In this document: positions 34,921 to 44,879 of the stretch, one piece after another
Position numbering within the stretch: the stretch's first letter is position 1
Layout of the letters: every line of letters begins with the position of its first letter
Origin: Schistosoma haematobium
Taxonomy: Eukaryota > Platyhelminthes > Trematoda > Strigeidida > Schistosomatidae
Direction of reading: 5' to 3'
DNA length: 64,000 nt
Assembly: GCF_000699445.3 (NCBI RefSeq)
Contig: NC_067195.1
Span: forward strand, 64,352,591 to 64,416,590
The notes under the pieces: generated by a model
Database searches by the model: none
The model's input: only the letters and a program-made list of their open reading frames with translations
What the model was told of the DNA's origin: nothing
Position numbers and translations under genes: made by a program

Positions 34921-34982
34921 GCTATTAACCTTCCTTTTCTCCTTTGGCCTTGAGAATTCCATGTGAGGGCCTGCCTTGTGGC

Positions 34983-37900
34983 TCAGTTCGGTGCTTTCCT
35001 CAATTTGTGTCCTATCCACCTCCATCGCTTCTTCCTGATTTCTTCCTCCTCTGAGATATGGTTCGTTCTCTTCCATAGTAGGTTGTTGCTGATAGTGTCT
35101 GGCAAACGGGTCTGAAGTATTTTGCGTAGACAACTGTCAATAAACACTTGCACCTTCTGGATGATGGCTTTCGTAGTTCTCCAGGTTTCCGGCCCATACA
35201 GTAGGACTGCATTGACATTTGTATTGGAAGTCTCTACCTTGGTGTCGGTTGACAGCTGTTTTGAGTTCCAGATGTTCTTCAGATGTAAATATGCTGCTCT
35301 TGCTTTGCCGATCCATGCATTCACATCTACATCTTCCAAATCTCCGTCAAGTGTGATTCGATTGTTGCATGCTGTATTGTATCGGAGAATCTTGATTTTC
35401 CTTTTGTCTATGTTAAGACATACTGCTGCTGAGGCTGCTGATACACTGGTCCTCTTCTGCATTTATTGTTGCGTGTGTGATAGAAGAGTCAGATCATCTG
35501 CGAAGTCTAGATCATCCAGCTGCATTCTAGCTGTCCACTGTATCCCATGCTTCTCCTCAGATGTTGACGTCTTCATGACCCAGTCGATCACCAGGAGAAG
35601 TAGAAAGGGTGAGAATAAGCAACCTTGCCTGACACCTGTCCTTACCTCGAACGAGTCTGTCAGCTGTTACCCATGCACGATTTTGCAGTTTAATCCATCG
35701 TAGGAGTTCCGTATGTTACTGACTGTCTTCTCAGGCACACCATAGTATCGAAGAAGCTTCCATAGTGTTGTTCTGTTGACGCTGTCAAATGCTTTTTCGT
35801 AGTCAATGAAGTTGATGTGGAGTGGTGAATTCTGTTCAATTGATTGTTCCACAATGATCCGTAGAGTTGAGATTTGGTCTGTACACGATCTATCCTCACG
35901 GAATCCTGCCTGTTGGTCTCGAAGTTGGGCGTCTACGGAGTCCTTCATTCTGTTTAACAATGCCCTGTTGAAGACTTTTCCCGGTATCGAGAGAAGAGTG
36001 ATGCCCTGTAGTTATCACACTTGCTGAGATTGCCTTTCTTTGGTATTTTGACCAGAAGTCCTTATTTCCAGTCTGTTGATACTTGTTCTTCGTCCCAAAT
36101 CTTGCTGAAGAAAATGTGGAGTATCCTTGCAGTTACTGATACATCTGCTTTCAGTGCCCCCGCTGAAATGTTGTCTGGTCCAGCTGCTTTGCCGCTCTTG
36201 CCTTGTTGATCTCTTAAATTGTTGATGGGCCAACATTGATTAGCAGGTCCGTGGGTGCTACTTCGATGTTGGGTGAGTTCTGTGGGGCTGGTGAATTCGA
36301 GAGTTCTTTGGAGTGTTATACCCTCCTGTTTCGTTGTTCTTCAATGTTGGTGATTACTTTGCCCTCCTTGCTTTTCACTGGTCGTTCTGGTTTACGGTGA
36401 TTTCCCGAGAGTTTCTTTGTTTGCATACAATTGAATCATGTTTCCTTCTATTGCAGCCTTTTCCGCCGTCATTGCTAAGTCTTCCACATATTTACGTTCG
36501 TCAGTTCTGATGCTCCTCTTCAATTGCTTGTTCACCTCTGTGTATTCAGCTTGTGCCTTGGCTTCCTCTGCTCTTGTTCGGCTGATATTCATTGCTGTCT
36601 TCTTGTTCCTCCTTTCTTGAATCTTGTCCAGTGTGTCGACAATGATCCATTCCTTGTGATGGTGCTTCTTGTGGCCCAGAACCTCATGACATATTGTAGT
36701 GATTGCCTCTTTGATCCCCTTCCAGTTGCTCTCCACAGTAGTTCTTTCTCCATTGAGTAGATCATGAAAGGCCTGGAATCTATTGGTGAGGACTATCTTG
36801 AATTTGTTGAGTTTGTCAGTATCCCGAAGTAAAGCCATATTAAACTTTTGTGATTTTGTCCTCCCCATTGTCCGGTGCTTCTTTAGTTTAAATTTCATCT
36901 TGGTGACCAGCAAGTGATGATCTGATGCTATATCAGCTCCCTCTTGGTTCTCACATCCTTCATTGTCCTCCTGCACATAGGTTTGCGAATCTCTCACAGT
37001 TTTCATTCCTTTCTCACACTCCATGATGTCTTCATATCCGGAGTTGTCCATTCCAACCTTGGCATTGAAATCTCCTATCAGAATGGTCAATCCTTTGTTG
37101 GGCACATCTCGACGACTAACTGCAGCCTATCGTAGAATTGATCTTTAACGTCTTCGTTGTAGTCGTTGGTAGGTATATAGCATTGTCTGACGTTCATTGA
37201 AATGCCCTCATTCTTTGTTTTGAAGGAGGCTTTGATGAACCTTGGTCTACAGGATTCCCATCCTATAAGTGTATTTCGTACTTGTTTTGATAGCCCCCAA
37301 ATGCTCTGGTATGGCTGGAAGTGGGGTGGGCCCGCCCTCCCTCTCGAAATGCTCTCACACGGCCACGCGTATACAGCCTCTGCCAGGGAAGTCCTACTCA
37401 CTGCCTTCTCGTGGTAGGGTAGTTGTTTACGAAATTGAGAGGACGGAAAGCGAATTTCCGGTGCTTTAACCGGATTCCAAACCAATGGTGCACATGAGCT
37501 CCAGTATCCTGCGGGAACAAATGGCGTATGAACTAATTGTTGGTCACCGGCTCCCATGGGACTGCATCTCCTTACGATGCTCCACTGCCTTGTGGATCAG
37601 ACCTTCAGGTCGAAGGCTCGGGGAGTGGCCCTCTAGGAAAACCACCTGCTTCGGTTTGTGCACCCGGGCAGTATCACAGCCCTCATACATATCGAATGAG
37701 ATTTGTGTGGCGCGTATGTATTTGGTGCCTCCTTATGCCAATGTTTATGTGTTTCAATAAATAATTAAATAACTTGTTTTGATAACATCAGCACAACTCG
37801 TTGTGTATGTGGGGGATTTTCTTCTTCATGGCCAGAGTATAACAGAGGCTCCTCTGAAGGTAGTCGTTTTTGTCCAATGTGTTTCACTGATCCCAAGCAC

Positions 37901-38065
37901 CTCTAGGTTGTATCTCCTCATTTCTGCAGTAATTTGGAAGACTCTGACAGTCTCCCGCATTGTACAAGTATTCCATGTACCTAAATAAATGGTTGCTCTG
38001 GTTGTCAGAAGTGGCATCAGCCTCGTGACTACCGAAGGAGCTCGGCTTCCATGATGAGACCTCAT
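34983..38065 (-). pseudogene. RTE-D ORF2: endonuclease and reverse transcriptase
   Basis: Endonuclease motifs GTWNTCTM, GISETHW (38065-37829), IGDFNAKVG and ASDHHLLV (37105-36900). RT motifs DQQAGFREDRSCTDQI and DYEKAFDSVNR (35960-35667), then DLDFADDLTLL near 35510 (stop-interrupted), and the [17 protein letters not shown] region to 34983. Frames change at least four times, with a stop at 35667. The protein would prime cDNA synthesis on nicked target DNA. Confidence 0.83.
37293..37771 (+). repeat. Repeat S: SINE-like element with 13-bp TSD
   Basis: A 479-bp insertion in RTE element D, flanked by a perfect 13-bp duplication ACTTGTTTTGATA (37280-37292 and 37772-37784). Its + strand end is A/T-rich (CAATAAATAATTAAATA), as expected for a TPRT product. 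It has no coding capacity that I trust: the apparent frame shared with the other S copy is explained by sequence identity. Diverged relative near 13560-13800. Confidence 0.85.
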
Positions 38066-38186
38066 AACTCTTCTAAATGAATACCTGACTCACAGGGCAG
38101 AGTTTAAAACGTTTTCATAAATTTTTCTGGTTAGCACATTTTTTAGCGAGTTAGTTTCCTACGGGACGGTGTCGCTAACCCAGGCT

Positions 38187-38469
38187 GGAAAATAAGAACG
38201 AACAGTATTAGACGATAGGTCTTACGCAGGCTTTATAAAGAATGATTTTAGATTCATTTTGTAAGAAATTACAACAAATAAAGCTAAGCAACTTCCTCAT
38301 TTTAGATGTTTTAGTTGAGATATGTTCAAATAAGTTAAGACTGTGTGAGTAATGTACCCCTAGATCAGTTACTGATGTCAGCGTGTTCTTGTAAAATGCT
38401 ACTTTTATTTTAAGAGATGTGTTTCCAATACACAGCCTGCCTCATTTTCTGTGTTGAGCTCTAAACTCA
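38187..38469 (-). pseudogene. CR1 element C, RT C-terminal remnant
   Basis: Minus-strand translation contains a DLGVHYSHSLNLFEHI block and a CVRPIV..YCS block, the RT thumb and post-RT region of CR1 ORF2. It is the continuation of 41535-43600 across unit Y. It is cut at 38187 by RTE element D. Confidence 0.7.
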
Positions 38470-38473
38470 AGCG

Positions 38474-38857
38474 TGTAGGGCCAGTGAAATGTCACTGAGC
38501 CCTAGCCAAATCATCCGACAGTTGGATCACTGAATGTCGAACAGATCGTCGCTCCCTGCCAAGGTCATGTACAACCAACGCGCATTAGTTAATCATACGC
38601 CATGGACTGGCCCATGCGGCAGTGGTCTTACTTTCGCTTGTATCTACTTTAACTAATATATTTCTGTAATAACGTCCTTTGTGTTGTACAGTCTTCAAAG
38701 CATCTATAGTACCTTGTTACGTCAATGGGGGTAGTCCACGTAAGGTGTTGACCACGAGGTGTGACTTCGACGTTAGTTGGTTCGTCACACCATTCACGTC
38801 TAACTCGAGTCGGCCTCCAATCATTTCGACATAGATCATCTACGTTGGTGATCAACA
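38474..38857 (+). repeat. 5' LTR of unit Y
   Basis: 384-bp direct repeat of 41151-41534. The sequence is unlike the X-family LTR beyond the first bases TGTAG. Confidence 0.93.
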
Positions 38858-40222
38858 CTGGTGAGCAAGACTTCGAATGACGCAACCTATCACTATAATC
38901 TTTATTATTGTATTCTATACTTATTCTTTTTCATTTTTATCATCGCCTATGTTAATCTGTTACTGTGAACTTTCGTTGCTTCATGTCAATGTTGATTAGC
39001 ATTTAAACCTAGATAATTCGTTCAATCGACAGAACTAACCAATCAACTACGATTATAATCGGCTATCGTGGTTCTTTAACAAGCATTAGCAGCATGTAAA
39101 TGCTCCTGTGTAATGTCTGTTAAAATATCAACCACTCGTGAGTATAGCCACAAGGCAACACGAACGCATATCTCTTTGTACCTTATCCACTGGTATAAAT
39201 AAGACAAGATAAACTATCGACTATAAATTCATCTTTCTGCTTAACCACTATCCACTAGAATGTTCTGCTTTTTTTACCACTGCCTGCCTAATTTCCAATT
39301 GCTGAGTTCCATGGCCAAACAGAGGATACGAATGCTATAAATTTACGGTGAGTTTGAACTATAAATTTCCTGCGATCTTAGATCTCGTTTAGACTGTTCG
39401 TCAGTCTACAATGCTGTGTTAATCGAAAAATTTAATCAACAGTACCTCGTACATAATCCAGATTCAAACTACTGCCTACTTCATATCTTCATTACTGAGA
39501 GGCAAGAGTAACCCAGGCGAGTTTCATAATTTCATTAGATTATTTCGTACTATATTTATGATGCGTGATAACATTTCGTAGTTGCTTTCACGTAAACTAG
39601 TCATATATTCTGTCACTGCCGTCAAGTTTTAGTCGAAATCATGTACATTTATGACTCGTTAGTCGACATACTGTGGTAAAACATATTGCATGTACACGAG
39701 CACGCTTAGTCCATACCCCAAGTACACATGTTGTCGTACTTAATATGTCACTTAATGCTAGGTAATAAGCTCTTTGTATCATCCTTTTACGAAATGGCCA
39801 CGTTACCTGGACCCTCTAAACCTTAGTTACATTGGTGGTTACCATTTTAATTAATGTTTATTATACCCCTTGTATTTGCTAATAATTCACACGGTAAATC
39901 ATGGCTCGATTTCCTTATTACACAGCAGTCATTTTAATTCTATTTTCGGTTTATTTACATGCGATACGGGTTTGGAAAATATCTAAACGTCCTCGAAAAT
40001 TCTCCACGAACCCAACCATAGTTTTCGTATATGCTTTTATTCACACATCCAACTGTTACGCTAATCATACCTAAACGAACGTTCAGTGCAACTGTCAGTA
40101 TACGTAAGAACGATGTTATTTAGACTTGACATTGTAACACATCTGAACTATTGTAGTTGTTCTATTTCGATGTCGTACTTCATTTTATGAAGTATTGTTT
40201 CCTCGTGGCTGTTATTTAACAG

Positions 40223-40357
40223 ATGATTCCGGTACATCAATCGGTTGTTCAACTACTCGACGATTTACAACCTGTCCAGTTCAATTGGTGGTCTGACGGC
40301 AATATCATTCGCGCGAATCATCAGTTTATGCAGTCGAGCGAATCTCCTGCAAACTGA
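40223..40357 (+). CDS. Exon-like reading frame in unit Y, conserved with X and the 49.8-kb fragment
   Basis: 45 codons from ATG 40223 to TGA 40355-40357, directly after an acceptor-like tract (GTTATTTAACAG). The last 33 codons align without gaps to 49803-49904: 15 of 33 residues identical by eye, several conservative changes, and the same stop. They also align to the frame ending at TGA 23807-23809 in unit X, where changes in ANHQ(Y/F)MQSSESPAN are mostly silent. Shared motif N-W-x-SD and NHQ near the end. A donor-like ACG|GTGAGT lies 0.9 kb upstream at 39348. I do not recognise the protein family. It may be a captured host exon or the end of an element-specific protein. Confidence 0.45.
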   Translation: MIPVHQSVVQLLDDLQPVQFNWWSDGNIIRANHQFMQSSESPAN

Positions 40358-41150
40358 AAACGATATTGTCGCCTCTATCCCAACACTGACAGCGTTTTTC
40401 ACGGGTATCATTGACATGAGTCCAGAGTGACACTCTTGGTTTCTTATGTTCTTTTCGATATTTTTCTGTTCACTAACCGAACAAACACGCAGCATTCACC
40501 GTTTATCATCTTTTAGAGACTTCATCGTGCCACCTTTGCTGTGGATTTGTAGCCTTCAACCCTTACTGACTGTAACAGCAGTCATGGACTTTTCAAACTG
40601 TGACTACAAGTTGGTCAATAGCTTCGCACAACGAAATCACGACCACTCTTCACTGTTATACTTCTGTACTTACGGTTAGTCTGTTAGATATAGATATAAC
40701 TAGAATTCGACACTAATTAATAGCTGTCAACGATACTGTCCGACTTACAACTTTAAACTAATGACAGTACAAATATGGATATCGATTGATAATACACTTA
40801 TCCTACTATCGCTATAGCATCATTACTCTTGCGGCAGACTTAACGTTTGTCATCGGAGGAACTGAATTACTTGTCAAGGCTATATATTTCAGCGCGACTT
40901 GATAGAACAATAAAACGTTTTGTTCTTTTCATTATTTCTATGGTTAATCGCTTTACGTTTAACCAACGTCCTAATAACATATTATGACTCGCTGTTTCGC
41001 GACCAGTTTCTGCCGCCTCCTTTCCATTTCTTTTACAGATAAGCAATACCTGGAGGATTTATAATATTCGTCTGGCACTCTCCGGCGCGCGACTGCTCCC
41101 AACATGTTTGGTACCGATTCAAACGGCCGCTGAATCTGGTGGGGGAGTAT

Positions 41151-41534
41151 TGTAGGGCCAGTGAAATGTCACTGAGCCCTAGCCAAATCATCCGACAGTT
41201 GGATCACTGAATGTCGAACAGATCGTCGCTCCCTGCCAAGGTCATGTACAACCAACGCGCATTAGTTAATCATACGCCATGGACTGGCCCATGCGGCAGT
41301 GGTCCTACTTTCGCTTGTATCTACTTTAACTAATATATTTCTGTAATAACGTCCTTTGTGTTGTACAGTCTTCAAAGCATCTATAGTACCTTGTTACGTC
41401 AATGGGGGTAGTCCACGTAAGGTGTTGACCACGAGGTGTGACTTCGACGTTAGTTGGTTCGTCACACCATTCACGTCTAACTCGAGTCGGCCTCCAATCA
41501 TTTCGACATAGATCATCTACGTTGGTGATTTACA
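41151..41534 (+). repeat. 3' LTR of unit Y
   Basis: 384 bp, TG...CA, preceded directly by a purine-rich tract and followed by AGCG. Confidence 0.93.
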
Positions 41535-43600
41535 AGCGTTTGCGCCAGTTGTCTACCATGTTAAGTTCATGTTGGATTGTTTGCATAGTACTACGTACAT
41601 CGCAAATATCAGTTTCATAGATGAGGTAGGTCTTACCTGTGCTAAAGCACTTGCATATATTGTTGATGTAGATCGTAAAGAGCAATGGACTTGATTCATT
41701 TCAATAGGAGGTTTGTAACTCCAAATGACTGAAATCTGTTGATTAGGAGGTTATGAGGTACTTTATCAAAGGCTTTCTTAACATCGAAATATAGTATAAC
41801 CACTAGTTTCTTTTGGTTATGTATGCGAGTAACCTCGTTAAAGAGGTCTATCAGACATGTACTACAGGACCTTGTTCTAATGCAGCCGTGTTGTGATGAG
41901 TCTCTTAGATCTTCCCTAAGTAGGTGATCAGATAGATGATTTTCTATCACTTTTTCCATTATGCGTGATGCAACTGAGGTGGTATTTGTAGGTCTGTAGT
42001 TTTCGATCAGGTTACTCGGTCCTGATTTGTGTGTTGGGAAGAACATACGTTACTTTCCAGGTTTCGGGATATGTGCCTGCCCCTGAAGATAATGTGTATA
42101 TTTTGAAAAATAGCGTCTGTATGTCCGGTCCTGACATTTTATATGGGATTGATGGTATGTCATCGGCACCAGAACTCGCATTTGGCTTACGGGTTTCGAT
42201 GGCGGTATATATACTCCTAATATCAAAGTTTATGGTGCTAAGATAATTTTTGCTGATGCACTTTATGTTGATATCTGTAGCATGAGATGTGTTCCCGTAA
42301 TGGGAAAATCATTCATCCAACAGTTCTTGGTGACTCAATTTTAGAGCGACTGGTAGTGTTCAGTGCAGATTTGGTGGTAATATTGAGGATTTGTAAAGTT
42401 TCTAAGAGGTTATCACTGGTAAAAAAATATTGGTCCAGTCATAATGCTTTATTAGAAATCGAAAGTTTTTCCATTCAGTTGTTGCATAGTCTCTATATTG
42501 GGGACGCGTATTTAATGTCTTCAATTTGCTGCATTTGGCAAGAATCGTTAGTGTGCAGAGGACTATTTTATGATCGCTGTTGTGAAACTTTTAGCCAACC
42601 ACCATTAATGTTCGTGTGACATTGTGACAGAATATCAAGTCAAGAATGTTGTGATTCCGTGTAGGCAGGTATACATGTTGCTGACAACCGTGTATGTCTA
42701 AGGACCTAAGTATGCTTTCATAGCACAGTGGGTCAGAATGTGCCTTCCAGTTGATGGTTAGAAGGTAGAAATCACCACAAACAATTCTGTAGGCGAAATC
42801 AAGCGAGGAAGCCTTAGCAAATGAATCTCTCATAATAGTGTCAGTTGAACTTGGAGTGTTAGGAGCTCGACATACACATCAGACAAGTATTTTACACTCA
42901 TGAGTGTGTACAGTAAGCCATATCGAATCTGGTAATTTGCTGAGGATATGGTCTCTATATATTTCCGCCCTCATATTTTTTGATGCACATACAAGACAAC
43001 CACCTCTCTTCTTGGTGAGTCGATCACAGTAGAGGAACTCAAAGGTGTCTATTTGGAGATAGGAGTCTGTGATATGGGAGGACGACCAACTTTCAGTTAT
43101 CAAATCAAGTGAAGGGCTGTTTAAAAGTAACAGGGTCCATAGGTGAGTCATCTTACTTTGTACAGATCGAGCATTGATCAGCATGTGTCAGGTACGGTGA
43201 GTGTTTGTTTCGTAGAAGGGTGTGATGTAAACCCAGTGGATTGTATATTTTGCCATGAGAAGAGGAAGACGTGGGAGCATTGGCCCCATATTCATGTTCG
43301 TTTAGCTTATTACCAATATGGTTAATGAGAGAAAGGTAGTTGGAGGTTAGTTTGGCGAAAGAAGTATGTTTAGAAGTGACAGGTATAATCGAATGAATAG
43401 GTAATGTATTCTGGGGGTGATCAGCAGGTTTCATTAAGGAGCTTTTAAGACTAGAGACAGTTATCGATGGTGAGAAAGATGTGTCGTTGTCCGTTAGGGG
43501 ATTGTCACCCTCAACATTTGGAGACCCCATAGCATCACTTGTAGCGTGGCGTCGAGTTGAGATTAACTATCAACACCGCTACCAAGAAACACGTGCCAAA
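41535..43600 (-). mobile_element. CR1-clade non-LTR element C, main part
   Basis: Minus strand. A leader/ORF frame at 43530-43153, endonuclease 43184-42591 (INARSVQSKM start; CGDFYL; NILDLIF), a gap with deletions, then RT 42046-41535 (NYRPTNTTS; HGCIRTRSCSTCL; YFDVKKAFDKVPHN; PLLFTIYINNIC). The FADD region is deleted or damaged. RT continues at 38469 on the other side of unit Y. Many frameshifts; inactive. Confidence 0.8.
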
Positions 43601-44875
43601 TAAATCAAAAGGCGAAGGTTGAACGTAACCAAATAAATTCATAAAATCCCCGAGAAGCCAAATATCAGAAGGCAGTTAATGGACCAAGTCGAGATATATT
43701 TGCTGGCGATCTCGTGGTATCGAAAGGATACCGAGATCGTGCCAGGATACGAGCTTGGTTACAGAACGTAACCGAATTCGCGCGAAGTCACAATCAAGTG
43801 TAAGAATAAGAATGGAAGCACAATATAGCTGTCATTAGCACAGTCAAACAAAAGCACATTAAAACAAACACTGGTACAGTTGGTTATAATAATACTTGTT
43901 TTTATTAAACCAGTTGTGTTCTCGTAATAAATGTGAGTCACTACACACTGTCGAGTGGGAGAGAGATAAAAATGGATGAGGTGGTGTATATGCCGAATTA
44001 GGGGAGATCAAGGACTTGTCTAGGGTGGCTTGACTCTGATAGTATCTAGGATCGATAGATGGGTGCCCGAGCAGGCCAACGTTATAGCTTCCTTGTGGGC
44101 AATTTTAGCCCCATTACAGGTGGTTGGTGGGGTGGTGTGCTTCTGTTAAGTATTAAGGAATTGCCAGATATTGTTGCCAAGGGGGGTGTTCGTGTCGTGT
44201 GTGGTGCACTGGATCCTGGAGCTTGCAAGTTTCACACTGTATGGCTTACTTGCATCACGTGTAGGTGCGGTATTTGTCGGTTATAGCCTTACGTTAGGAT
44301 GATTGGGTACTACCAGTCCACTATATTTGTTATAGGGCATTCTACTGCTGTAAAAATATGCATGTTGTGTGTTAAAGGTGCTGGAGTACTTGTGGGTTTC
44401 TACTGAGGATTCAGTATTACTTCGTATTGTGGTGCCTGAGCGGTTGCAGCTAGTAAAGCAGTCCCTGAGAGAAGTATTTTTTGGCATTTCATCGGAGCCG
44501 CAAGGTTAATGCTGGGGCACTATTGTGGCATAAGTGGATTGGCATTTCGGGGTAGCCGAGGTTTTGAGCTTAGGATGAATGGTTGCAGCTGCCTGATATC
44601 TTTAGGACCAATAGCAGTATGCGACGTGTCTCCGTTTTTGGGAGGGGTAGTGTATGGTGTTTTAGGATGTGTGCAATGGTCAACGTTGTAACTACCTCTC
44701 CTGAGTTCATTGGTTTGCAATTCATCGAAGGTCCGACGTTGGATAGCAGCCCTTTCACGGATGATTCTAACTTTTTTGGAATGTTGGAATACGCCTCAGT
44801 AATGACTGACTATTTAGGAGGTGATTGGCTACTGTGATACTACCAAACTAAAATAGAATGGGACAAGAGGCTTTA
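43601..44875. other. No gene recognised; G/T-rich stretch 44050-44860
   Basis: The first part may be leader of CR1 element C. From about 44050 the + strand is markedly rich in G and T (for example GGTGGTTGGTGGGGTGGTGTG at 44120-44140, GGGGGGTGTTCGTG near 44182) compared with the AT-rich surroundings. No repeat in the window matches it and no protein family was recognised on either strand. Confidence 0.45.
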
Positions 44876-44879
44876 TTCT

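Larger units (their letters stand above)
34921..38186 (-). mobile_element. RTE-clade element D (SR2-like), degenerate
   Basis: Minus strand, leader at 38186-38070, endonuclease 38065 to about 36700, RT 36300-35500, C-terminal part to 34921. Interrupted by repeat S at 37293-37771 and cut at its 3' end by another S copy. It contains an internal deletion in the endonuclease (the dozen residues before GADIASDHHL are abnormal) and several frameshifts. Confidence 0.85.
38474..41534 (+). mobile_element. Unit Y: short pol-less LTR element with perfect TSD
   Basis: 3061 bp with 384-bp LTRs (38474-38857, 41151-41534) that appear to differ at about three positions. LTRs start TGTAGGGCC and end ACA. Target duplication AGCG lies at 38470-38473 and 41535-41538, inside CR1 element C RT. 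TGGTGAGCAAG follows the 5' LTR (primer-site candidate), and GGTGGGGGAGTAT precedes the 3' LTR (polypurine tract). The interior of 2.29 kb has no gag or pol but is related to the interior of unit X. Recent insertion, judging from LTR identity. Confidence 0.92.

Noticed and set aside
34658..34966. Frame shared between 34658-34966 (+) and 37087-37557 (-) as a conserved protein
   Set aside because: The identity is at DNA level through inverted repeat S, and the frames run into unrelated flanks (SINE, RTE).
40245..40430. The longer overlapping frame (60 codons) in unit Y as the conserved protein
   Set aside because: In that frame the differences between X and Y are mostly amino-acid changing, while the frame ending at 40357 shows silent or conservative changes and a stop shared by three copies.
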